From Anastatus disparis (lineage: Eukaryota > Arthropoda > Insecta > Hymenoptera > Eupelmidae), in NCBI GenBank assembly GCA_017163975.1, contig JAFFSR010000301.1:2833001-2897000 (forward strand): a stretch of 64,000 nucleotides of DNA. Reading direction: 5' to 3'. The position numbers and the translations under genes were made by a program. Under the pieces are notes generated by a model. The model had not been told where the DNA came from, ran no database searches, and was given only the letters and a program-made list of their open reading frames with translations. This document shows positions 33,549 through 43,481 of this stretch, in pieces; positions within the stretch are counted from its first letter, which is position 1, and the number at the start of each line of letters is the position of its first letter.

Positions 33549-34829
33549 TCATTTTTTAGTTTCAACTGGCTTAAGAGAGGCCAATTGTGACTCATCAGCA
33601 ATAGGAATTAACTCACCTTTCTTATACGGACGCATGCAGACCGTTAAGTTGCGTACTATCGAGCGTTGATAGTTGAGTTTTTCATAAACAGCTAAAGCCT
33701 TTTTAAGCAGTGTATATACTGGTTTAGGCCATATAGGACGAGCAAATATATTCCCATTTCCACCCACACCAAACAATATTAAAGAAGAAAATCCTCGCAG
33801 TTTAGGTGACGCCTCTATAATGCAGTCACGAACTGCATCTGATGTAAAGCGACCAACAAAAGATCTAAATTTATGTGTTTGAGAACATTCAGGTATTTCG
33901 GAATCTACCGTGGCAACAGGCAGCCACTCACGAGTATCAACAAGAAATTTAGTTCCAAAATCGAGCCCCATAGCCCTAAAAATGATCTCGATTATCTCCC
34001 TGTTGCCTAACGAGACACTAGTCGGTATACCCGAAAAAAGAATCTCATACGAGTCACGCAACAATGAGACTTCAGATGATGTACATAGGGCGATATGGTT
34101 GTCTAGGCGATCAGACAGAGTGTCATAACGCTTCTCCAGATCCGAAAAAGAAAGTTTAACCTCCCCCAATTCAGTCCTAAGAGCACTAACTTCAGCCACA
34201 AGATTATTGTTGGTTTCTAACAGTTGACCTGTCTTTTGTAGCAGCTGATTAGTCATCTCAAATTGCTTATTGAATTTACTGTTGCAATCAGCTGCAAAAG
34301 CCACAAAATATTCAGATGGTGACATATCGACTAGTTGATTAAGAGAAATAAGATTAGTCTCAGAAGCTAGAGGGGCCAATCGAGAGGGACTGGAGGCAGT
34401 AATCTGACTCAAGTTAACGCCCAGTACACTATTATTCACAGATGAGGAGGAGGAGCCTGACTCTGAACGACAACGTCTTCTTGGTGACGGCTGAAGAGAG
34501 TAAAGTGGAGAAGCTGCGCTTCTCTTTTGAGAGCCCTGATTGAGTAACGGAGAGTCTAAAAACTGTGTCGGGGTCGAAACAATGTCCTCAGTGGCTACTG
34601 CACGCGAGCACTCTTCTGCTGGTTTTCTCTTTCGAATCTTTTGTTTTACACAGCAAACAATAATACCTTCGCTAAGAAACCGAAAGCTATCACAACACTT
34701 AGTGTGATATAAAGAAGTGCAGTTTTTACAAAGATTTGCTGTATCAGTACGTAAAATAGGCTGATTACAAAGAGAGCAAAATACCATGATATTAAATGAG
34801 CGCACTAAGAGACATAATACATTAAACAC
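33549..34829 (-). CDS. Non-LTR ORF1 protein, intact frame
   Basis: 426 residues, no internal stop. N-terminal Cys/His cluster (MVFCSLCNQPILRTDTANLC, then CTSLYHTKCC and CC) matches the PHD-like finger seen in ORF1 of many insect non-LTR elements. Residues ~130-150 are Ser/Arg-rich. A coiled coil with heptad Leu spans about 195-260 (QLLQKTGQLLETNNNLVAEV...). The C-terminal part, with GVGGNGNIFARPIWPKP and MRPYKKGELIPI, resembles the ORF1 C-terminal domain that binds nucleic acid. The first Met could be the one at residue 15 (MVFCSLC). The stop lies 22 bp before the first ATG of ORF2, a normal spacing for bicistronic elements. Probable role: RNA chaperone of the retrotransposon particle. Confidence 0.85.
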   Translation of the reverse strand: MFNVLCLLVRSFNIMVFCSLCNQPILRTDTANLCKNCTSLYHTKCCDSFRFLSEGIIVCCVKQKIRKRKPAEECSRAVATEDIVSTPTQFLDSPLLNQGSQKRSAASPLYSLQPSPRRRCRSESGSSSSSVNNSVLGVNLSQITASSPSRLAPLASETNLISLNQLVDMSPSEYFVAFAADCNSKFNKQFEMTNQLLQKTGQLLETNNNLVAEVSALRTELGEVKLSFSDLEKRYDTLSDRLDNHIALCTSSEVSLLRDSYEILFSGIPTSVSLGNREIIEIIFRAMGLDFGTKFLVDTREWLPVATVDSEIPECSQTHKFRSFVGRFTSDAVRDCIIEASPKLRGFSSLILFGVGGNGNIFARPIWPKPVYTLLKKALAVYEKLNYQRSIVRNLTVCMRPYKKGELIPIADESQLASLKPVETKK

Positions 34830-35244
34830 TCACCTCAAAGTAAGCACTTACTGTACTGTTAAGAAATAGACAACTGGTGGTAGAAGATTAAAACACTAGA
34901 TCAATAGTTCAGTTGGTGATGTAGGGATCTGCTATATCGATGTAGGATAATCCGTTGCAGCTTAGTTGTAATTACCAAAGTAGCCACCAGAAGAAAAAAG
35001 ACAGGCAGCAACCATAACCTCAAAAACCACGCTTCAACTTAACCTCAAAATTGGCACCAGCACAGAGAAAAATGGTTGGATTCAACAATGCAGAGGTGTA
35101 TAAACTGTTGATTAATATACTAGTCGAAGCTCTGCAGTTTGCTCTTGCAGAAAATCTGCAACAAGACGCCCGTAGGCAAGAAATGCAGCATACAAAGACA
35201 ATTTTATGAAGAGCAACAAAAACACGATGCTTGTCTACTTACTT

Positions 35245-35269
35245 AGAGAGAGAGAGAGAGAGAGAGAGA
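35245..35269. repeat. (GA)n microsatellite
   Basis: Twelve AG dinucleotides in the 5' region of the non-LTR element. Confidence 0.9.
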
Positions 35270-35350
35270 CACGCAGCGACAAGCTGATAGAGAAATACCT
35301 CGTCGCACACCAATCTAATATACTAGCTAGCTTTACCGGAGTCTGTTGCT

Positions 35351-35556
35351 TAGTTTAACGTATTTAATATAATTTTGAGCAACTCCGTATTTTAGTAAAA
35401 TCCATAGACTTCGATAAAGTTAAATTGAATTAAATTCTAATTCTTTTTTTGTAACGTGTAATAAATAACCGTTTCAATATTCAAAAATAAGTGACGTAAT
35501 CATTAGTAATATTTATAAGATCATTAAATCATTATATTATTTTAACTATTTCAATT

Positions 35557-35558
<2 letters not shown>
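35351..35558. other. Unassigned AT-rich stretch
   Basis: Sequence between the non-LTR 5' end and the AT array; possibly Helitron interior. Confidence 0.4.

Positions 35559-35647
<89 letters not shown>
35559..35647. repeat. (AT)n microsatellite
   Basis: About 44 TA dinucleotides, directly abutting the left end of the J2 element. Confidence 0.95.
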
Positions 35648-35649
<2 letters not shown>

Positions 35650-38414
35650 GACATTTCACGCCAACTGATAGAGCAAAACAATAAAAATCGTTGAAACTCT
35701 AAGAATCTATTCTTTTTGTTACCCAAAATATGTAAAAAAATTTTCAAGGATCTAGATTGAGAGGATCAAGAGTTACAGGACCTTGAAATTTGAAAATTTT
35801 TCAAAATTTTTGGAAAAGTCCCAACTTTATCATTTTTTTTCTGAAAATCCTGATGTTCTCGAGAAAAATGCATAATAACACTTCTAGTTGTAAATGAAGA
35901 AGAGAGTTAGCAGGATTTTTTACAGACCTGAATCTCGTAGTTTTCTGATTGGCTCTTATATGTAAAACATGGTTATTGAAATTATTTAATGTTTGCCGCT
36001 GCCAAAATTGGCTTTCGAAGGCTTATTTTTTTCTATTTTTTATCAACTTTAAAATAAATTTTGGTTTGTGTAAGCAAAAGTCACCAATAAGAAGTTATCA
36101 CAGTTTTAAATATACATTTTCATGTAAAATTTATTTTTCTTATTGAAAATACCCTGTCACATACTAAACATAAGTATCTGGTTTTAATCTTATTATTATT
36201 ATAATTACAATTAATTTCAAAGGAAAATAAGAGTTATCCTAAAATTAAATAATTATTTTTCAATAAGAATTTACTTATTTCAAAGAACTGATTCATCAAT
36301 AAAAATGAATAATTAAATAATCACTATTTTTCTTGCCTTAACTTTCTATAAAAAGTATCAGTAAAATGGAAAATGCAGATATCCTTTAGAACATATGCTT
36401 AAAAGAAATGATAGAGGCATTCATTACAATGAATTACATCAAATGAGCTGTTATAATTAGAATACTGATTTTTAGATTAGCATTAATAATTTCATTAATA
36501 CAAGGTACATCTTGAGTAATGATTATAGGTGCTACACGAGCAAAATAAAAAGTTTTCAAGGTCATTCAAGTACCAGGTCCTCCAATACTTTGTGCAGCTA
36601 AAGCACCAACTGCAGTGACTGGTTCAATTTTTGCTTTCATATATTTTTCTTGCTTGTATGAATAAATTCAAGAAGTTAGGACACAGTTAAACGTATAATA
36701 TACCTGTAAACTGGGACATCTGGTCTAATATGTTGTCTAATCCTAGCAATTATAATTGCAACTGTTTTCAAAAATTGAGCTGATTCTTGCTTAAATTCTT
36801 ATTTTACACAAGAATATTTCTCTGACATCAAAAGTTCAGGGGTTACTTTAATAATACTAGGGCTGTCTAATGGATTTTCAATTTTGTACGTTGATGTAGA
36901 TTTAATACATCATCAAGAACTCTTTTATAATTAATAAGACAGTATTTGCCTTCCATATACGTTGGATCCATAGAATCTACACGATAAAGAATTTAAACAA
37001 TATCAACAAAAGAATTTTTAACTATCATATCATAATGTAAACTAAGATCTTCTAAACTCCTACCATTCTTCTTTGCGTGTATCTAGTTTCAGCAATTTTA
37101 ACAACTGTATCTACAGCTGTTCATGGATAAAAATCCATTTTTCTTTCTCTACCCAATGAATATAATTTGAACTATATTTCTATTATTTGTTCTTCATAAT
37201 ATTCTGAAAAAAAACAATTTATAAAACTAAGAGAATTTTCTGGTAATTAACATCTTATTTACTTTTCATATGTAACGGTCTTAAGGGCATACCAAAACTC
37301 CTCCTTTAACCAATATTTCCGAACCAAGTCTATCAATGAACGGTGCGTTTAATCTAGTTTTTCGCTACAGTAAAAAAATTTCTGAGATTAAACTTAAGTG
37401 CGGATAACTCAAAAGATCCATTAAAATACTATGCATAAAAAGTTATAAACTCACATTCAATATATAGTATTTTGAGTTAAAGAATACTCCTATCGGTTAA
37501 ATAAAAATAAAAATATATATTTAAATAAATGAATAAAGATGGGTAGTCAGAAAGCTTTTGTTTATAATCATCCCCAAAAAATTCATTTAGTGTGTTCCAA
37601 AATTCTATCATCATTTTCTATTGAACAGATACTTTTTCTAGAAAGTTAAGGCAAGGAAAATAGTGATTATTTAATTATTCTTTTTTATTAATGAATCAGT
37701 TCTTTAAAATAAGTAAATTTTTATTGAAAAATAATTATTTAATTTTAGGATAACTCTTATTTTCCTTTGAAATTAATTGTAATTATAATAATAACGAGTG
37801 TTGTTTAATTAATAATTAGGCTTATAATTGATAAATGACATTTCACTAAATGATTTTTAAACTTATTCTATTAGTTCTTGAACATTAAAACCAGATACTT
37901 ATGTTTAGTATGTGACAGGCTATTTTCAATAAGAAAAATAAATTTTACATGAAAATGTATATTTGAAATTGTGATAACTTCTTATTGGTGACTTTTGCTT
38001 ACACAAACCAAAATTTATTTTAAAGTTAATAAAAAATAAAAAAAAATAAGCCTTCGGAAGCCAATTTTGGCAGCGGCAAACATTAAATAATTTCAATAAC
38101 CATGCTATATATATAAGAGCCAATCAGAAAACTGCGAGATTCAGGTCTGTAAAAAATCCTGCTAACTCTCTTCTTCATTTACAACTAGAAGTGTTATTAT
38201 GCATTTTTCTCGAGAACATCAGGATTTTCAGTAAAAAAATGATAAAGTTGGGACTTTTTCAAAAATTTTCAAATTTCAAGGTCCTGTAACTCTTGATCCT
38301 CTCAACCTAGATCCTTGAAAATTTTTTTACATATTTTGGGTAACAAAAAGAATAAATTCTTAGAGTTTCAACGATTTTTATTGTTTTGCTCTATCAGTTG
38401 GCGTGAAATGTCCC
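35648..38414. mobile_element. GGGACA-ended TIR element J2 with captured gene
   Basis: TIRs: left 35648-36362, right 37626-38414 (with an extra ~110 bp), from GGGACATTTCACGCCAACTG to its complement. Inserted into an (AT)n tract, so the duplication is unreadable. It is related to J1 (20733-22019) by termini and by the subterminal TACCCAAAATAT phrase. The interior contains a Pol III largest-subunit fragment (36432-37140) and 37190-37625 without ORF. No transposase: a gene-carrying non-autonomous element. Confidence 0.87.
36432..37140 (-). pseudogene. POLR3A-like: RNA polymerase III largest subunit (RPC1) fragment
   Basis: Translation of the minus strand gives, in order, AVDTVVKIAETRYTQRRM, SLEDLSLHYDMIVKNS, DPTYMEGKYCLINYKRVLDD, QEKYMKAKIEPVTAVGALAA, QSIGGPGT, MTLKTF and [18 protein letters not shown]. 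These are consecutive conserved blocks of the large subunit of eukaryotic RNA polymerases, and the DPTYMEGK...KRVLD spacing favours Pol III (RPC1) over Pol II. The canonical QSIGEPGTQ has become QSIGGPGT followed by a stop. There are at least five in-frame stops or frameshifts and both termini are missing, so it cannot encode a subunit. No interruption resembling an intron is visible between blocks, compatible with capture of processed cDNA or of one large exon. Embedded between the TIRs of J2. Confidence 0.87.

Positions 38415-38418
<4 letters not shown>

Positions 38419-38466
<48 letters not shown>
38419..38466. repeat. (AT)n microsatellite
   Basis: About 22 dinucleotides on the right flank of J2; part of the same AT tract that J2 split. 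Confidence 0.9.
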
Positions 38467-38472
<6 letters not shown>

Positions 38473-38690
38473 TAATTTTGAAATATTAGATTTATTTTGT
38501 ACAATACTTATTTTTATAATTTTTTAATCCTGTATATTTTCTTAATAAAATTAGCTAACCTTAATAAATGTCAAGAGTGAATTTCATGATTTTGATTAAG
38601 ATAATAGTAATTTTGATTAATATAAAAATTTTATAAATTCAATATTATAATAGATATATCTAACTAAAATGTTTAACATTTTATATAATA
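38467..38690. other. Unassigned AT-rich stretch
   Basis: Short spacer between J2 and the next TIR element, probably Helitron interior. Confidence 0.4.
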
Positions 38691-38729
38691 ACACAGCCCC
38701 ACAAAAAAAGTGTCAAAACCCACGGACCA

Positions 38730-39050
38730 GACCTCGTACATCTTATGTTTTTGGGGTCGCTAAATCCGAATCCGTGGTCCGTTTGACCCCATGACCTCAG
38801 GGTCAAGGTCATTTAAAGGTCAAATCTACAAAATTAGTGGGAACCATATTTTAACAGTATAAATTTATGTTTTTGGGGTCGCTGAATCTTAATCTGTGGT
38901 CCGTATGACTTCATGACCTTAGAATCAGGGTCATTTAAAGGTCAAATCTACAAAATTAGTGAGAATTATATTTTAACAGTATAGAATTATGTTTTTTGGG
39001 ACGCTAAATCCAAATCCGTGGTTCGTTTAACCCCATGACCTCAAGGTGAT
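38730..39050. repeat. ~122 bp tandem repeats, left side of copy 1
   Basis: Three units, each with TTTTTGGGGTCGCTAAATCC, GTGGTCCGTTTGACCCC and GGTCAAGGTCATTTAAAGGT. The unit contains TCAAGGTCA plus additional AGGTCA half-sites. Confidence 0.87.
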
Positions 39051-39199
39051 AGTCAATTTAAGGTGAAATATACAAAATTCGCATAAAACAAACCAAATTT
39101 TATGTCATTCATTTTCTCTTACTATACCTTACCCGTTTCTGGTCAAATGATCAGCGCAAAGGTTTCCTTTTACGTTTTTTTCCAGTGGTTTTGCAATCT

Positions 39200-40620
39200 C
39201 TTTTCAACATCTAGCAGTAATCAGTCAGCATACTAGTATCCCATCTACCTTTATAACGCTCCTCAATTACTTCAATGTTTTGGTGGAAACGCTCGCCTTG
39301 TTTTTCACTATTATCTCCACAGTTGTCAGGTAAACTATGCAAGTGATTGTGTAGAAAATGTAATTTATATTTCATTAGGTAATTTATTTTCTCAAAGTTC
39401 GCAACCATTTTAGATACAATTTCTTTGTAATTTCGGCTTCTGCGATCACCCAAGAAGTTTTCGGTAACTTCCTGGAAGCTAAGACATGCAGTTCTTTCAA
39501 TGTTTATCATGGAACTAAGAAATTGATCATAAGACATCATTTTTCTAATTTCTGGACCATCAAAAATACCTTCCTTTAATTTCGCATCCGATTTATTTGG
39601 AAAATGGCTTTTCAAATATTTGAAGCACTGACCATCTTTATTTGAAGCTTTAACGAATCGTTTCATTACACTAAGTTTTATGTGTGATGGTGGAATGAGA
39701 ACTTTTTACGGGTCAACCAATGAAGTAGCTATAACGTTACTTTTTCCGACTTCGAGTGATTGTCTTCAAGACCATTTATGATTTGTATAGTGCTTTGCAC
39801 GGTCTCTTTTATCCCATAAGCACAAGAAACATGGCGTGTTTGTGACTGCTGTCATCACAATATTCCGGAATCTTTCAAATTGCCAGATATAAGCCGTTTA
39901 TGTTAGTCATACTGGATTTATTATAGTATAATTTTGAGATTGTCATATGTTTCCTTCATTTTAGTGATATACGCTATAGGAACTGAGGCATAGTGGTTCC
40001 TGTTGTGTAGTTATACAGCTTTTAAACTTTTGTTTGATGAATCTATGAACAATCTCCGTTTTTCGACTTTATATACATTAGGCTTAATTTCATTCATCAA
40101 ACCTTTCACATCTTCATAATATACAATTTCATTACCATCATGTTTCATTTCTTCAAAATATGGTTCAAAACTTTTGCTTCTTGTTCTGTAAAAATATACT
40201 TTAGTAGAATTTGCCAACTAATTCATGCTATTTAATGCTGAAGGTAAATGTCCTGCTCCATCTTTAAGTAAGTTAAGCTCTCTAACTAAATCGTTTGGTT
40301 TATTTTGAGTCCATAACATTAGGCTTTTGTTTTTTTGGCCCGCTGGAAAGGAAAAGGTCGTCATCGTCATCATCATCGTCATCGTCGTAATTTTCAGTTT
40401 CTTCATAATTATCACTTTCATAGGATTCATCTTTTGAATCATTCTTATTAATTGTATCTCCATGAATGCCGTCATGGACTTCGTTGTTATCTTTATCACC
40501 ATGTTTTTCATCTTTGCTATCTAATTCAATTGATAACCTCTCAAGAAGATCTATTTCTTCTTCTCTTTTCATTTTTTCGATAGGTATTTTTACAGAAATG
40601 ACATCAGCATAATTCACATT
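39200..40620 (-). pseudogene. Transposase-like protein, copy 1, broken
   Basis: Fragments in order: acidic stretch (40617-40300, poly-Asp), the segment with YFYRTRSKSFEPYFEE (40217-40011), a decayed middle, and an open C-terminal part of 151 residues (39666-39211) with FDGPEIRKMM, TENFLGDRRS, LHFLHNHLHSLPDNCGDNSE and GERFHQNIEV. Unlike copy 2, the junction after VANFEKINYLMKYK is in frame, so this copy retains an ancestral reading there. Lesions elsewhere make it dead. Family: see copy 2 at 53050-54914. Confidence 0.7.
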
Positions 40621-41334
40621 TGTTTTATGTTTACTATTGATTCCAATAATTTTGGTGTGTTAGCAGTAACAATCCTCTCTTCCATCTGCTCGATACCATT
40701 CCATTCGGTTTTCAAATTTAACTTTTTCATCTTCTTCTTCGTCATTATCTTTGACATCATGTTGACTAGACCATGGACAGCTTATATTTTTGAGGTCGCT
40801 GAATCAGAATTCGTAGTCCGTTCGACCCATCACATCAGGATCAAGGTCATTTCAAGGTCAAATCTACAAAATTGATTTTAAAGTCAAATCTACAAAGGTA
40901 ATTTTAAGGTCGAATATATTAATTTCATGCAAAATAAACCTAATCCACGGTATCTTAGGGTTGTTGTAAAATATTGAATTATTTCAATTAAATACAAGGT
41001 TACTTTAAAGAATAAAATATCATATTTAATTTTCTCTCATTTGTGATATCGTACATTATACAATTTCAAAATGCACTAGAGTTTTCTATGATACGTGAAA
41101 AATTTTGTATAAAATTAGCGTGTCTTTTCTAATTGTATAAATATACGTTTGAATAAATAAGAAAAATTTAAACATGAATTCTTTTCGTTAAAATAATCTT
41201 TATCTGCTGCCTCGACAAAAACTGTGACAGTGACACTGCCCCAAATGGAGATGTGTGAAATGATCCGCTCATAAGCTTGTCGAGATAACGATGCCAGTGG
41301 AAGTGTACTGCCTTGCAGGGGGACGTCCTAACGT

Positions 41335-41535
41335 GAAGAACAGAGAGAACGTTTTCACCAAGACATTAAAGTAATGGAGAAGCGTTATCAAGGTAGATGG
41401 GATACTAGTATGCTGGCTGATTACTGCTGGATGTTAAAAAGAGATTGTGAAACCACTGGGTAAAAACGTAAGAGGAAACCTTTGCGCTGATCATTTGACC
41501 AGAAACGTGTGAGATACAGTAAAAAAAAATTAATG
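41335..41535 (+). pseudogene. Inverted 3' gene fragment of copy 1
   Basis: Plus-strand remnant of the C-terminus (ENVFTKTLK and, in the next frame, KRYQGRWDTSMLADYCWMLK) joined directly to upstream sequence that in copy 2 lies at ~54990-55160. Marks a deletion inside the right arm. Confidence 0.7.
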
Positions 41536-41559
41536 GCATGAATTTAGGTTTGTTTTACG

Positions 41560-42540
41560 CGAATTTGGTTTATTTCACCTTAGAATGACCTTTAGATTAA
41601 GGTGATGGGGTCAAACAGACCACGGATTCGGATTCAGGGATTCCGAAAACATAAATATATACCGTTAAAATATGGTTCCCACTAATTTCGTAGATTTGAC
41701 CTTCAAATGAGCTTGACCCTGAGGTCATGGGGTTAACGGACCACGGGTTCGGATTCAGCGACCCCAAAAACATAAATATATACTTTAAAATATGGTTTCC
41801 ACTAATTTCGTAGATTTGATCTCTAAATGACCTTGACCCTGAGGTAATGGGGTCAAACGGACCATGGATTGAGATTCAGCGACCCCTAAAACATAAATAT
41901 ATACTGTTAAAATATGGTTCCCACTAATTTCGTAGATTTGACCTTTAAATAACCTTGACCCTGAGGTCGTGGGGTCAAATGGGCCATGGATTCAGATTCA
42001 GCGACCCCAAAAACATAAATATATACTGTTAAAATATGGTTCTCACTAATTTCGTAGATTTGACCTTTAAATGACTTTGACCCTGAGGTCATGGGGTCAA
42101 ACGGACCACGGATTCGGATTTAGCGACCCTAAAAACATAAATGCATACTGTTAAAATATGGTTTCCACTAATTTCGTAGATTTGATCTTCAAATGTCCTT
42201 GACCCTGCGGCCATGGGGTCAAACAGACCACGGATTCGGATTCAGCGACCCCAAAAACATATATATGTATACTGATAAAATATGGTTTCCACGAATTTCG
42301 TAGATTTGACCCTTAAATGACCTTGACCCTGAAGTTATTGGATCAAACGGACCATGGATTCGGATTCAGCGACCGCAAAAACATAAATATATACCGTTAA
42401 AATATGGCTCTCACTAATTTCGTACATTTGACCTTCAAATGACCTTGACCCTTAGGTGATGGGGTCAAACTGACCGAGGATTCGGATTCAGTGAACCCAA
42501 AAACATAAGATGTATATGGTTCGGTCCGTAGGTTTTGACA
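41560..42540. repeat. ~122 bp tandem repeats, right side of copy 1
   Basis: About eight units in inverse orientation to those at 38730-39050. Most contain TGACCTTGACCCTGAGGTCA. Spacing between TTGACCCT occurrences is 121-124 bp. Confidence 0.9.
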
Positions 42541-42562
42541 CTTTTTTTTGTGGGCTGTGTTA

Positions 42563-43481
42563 TTAAATAAATCTTAAATCATAAATGAAATTCATAGTTT
42601 CAATTATAATTATTTCAATATAATATTTAATATCTAATAATGTTTATTTGAATCATTTAAGATTCAGAAGATTATTTTGTTATATTTTTTATTCAATATG
42701 TTTTGACTTATTTTTATATTTTATAAGATATATCATAATTTTTTTACTATGATTTTTAAATATTTACAATAAAATGTTAAACATTTCATATTAGTATTTA
42801 ACTAAATATTAACTAAATACATTATTAATAGTTTTAATATATAATAATTGAACAATTTTAATTATTTATTCAATACTTACTTTAAATATATAATAAAATT
42901 AACTGCTAAATTTTTTATATTATAATTTTAGATTATAGTATATCATAAAATTTTTTTAAGAATATTGATTATTCTTAATAAATATCTTTAAAGCTGAAAT
43001 TTCAGTATTATTTAAATTATCATCATTAAGATTTTCTAAAGAATATTCAAATTATTCCTCATAACAATGATCTTCAATTTGATTATTTAAATCATCAATA
43101 ATTTCTTGATCATTAATATTATTTATTCCAACATAATTTCCTTCTAGTGGATTCCATTCCATTTTTTTTATTATTGATTCTAAAATACCTTTAAAATTAA
43201 TTTTATTTTTTGTAAATATTTTGTTAAATTAAATTAATTTTTTTTTAAATTTAAACTATAAATATAAACGTTTCCTGTCAATAGTAAAAATTAACTAAAT
43301 AATAAAACAATTTAAAAATAATTAAAATACTAAAATAATAAACTTAAATTCTAATGTTCATAAGATGAGATATATGTTAAAATAAATATTTTTAATTATA
43401 ATTTTTGTTAATTTATAATAAAATCATTGTTCTAAAATTTCTTTCTAAACTATATTTATTACTTAATTTTTATTTTCTAAT
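42563..43481. other. AT-rich region downstream of Helitron gene
   Basis: No supported ORF; similarity of 42630-42760 to 29240-29380. Likely 3' non-coding part of the Helitron. Confidence 0.45.

Larger units (their letters stand above)
30150..35350 (-). mobile_element. Nearly full-length non-LTR retrotransposon (CR1/Jockey-like)
   Basis: Minus strand: 5' UTR (about 35350-34830, with a GA repeat at 35245-35269), intact ORF1 (34829-33549), ORF2 from 33527 with three breaks, 3' UTR and an A-rich end near 30150. Only a handful of lesions, so it died recently. It is not the same family as the element at 8.4-11.7 kb although the architecture is the same. Confidence 0.88.
38691..42560 (-). mobile_element. 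ACACAGCC TIR element, copy 1 (3.87 kb)
   Basis: Ends ACACAGCCCCACAAAAAAAG and its complement; flanks TA on both sides (38689-38690 and 42561-42562). The outer parts are tandem ~122 bp repeats on both sides (about 3 units left, 8 units right). Between them lie a broken transposase-like gene on minus (39200-40620), upstream sequence, and an inverted piece of the gene's 3' end (41335-41535). Sister copy at 52508-57584. Confidence 0.87.

Noticed and set aside
33427..33669. Plus-strand ORFs across 30.5-34.1 kb
   Set aside because: Antisense shadows of the non-LTR ORF1/ORF2, which have clear catalytic motifs on minus.
40218..40511. Met/Lys/Thr-rich ORF (MTTTMTMMMTMT-type)
   Set aside because: Out-of-frame reading of the poly-Asp codons of the transposase-like gene.
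38730..42540. CRISPR-like or centromeric satellite interpretation of the ~122 bp units
   Set aside because: No spacers; the units are confined to the inside of TIR element ends and occur in inverted orientation on the two sides.
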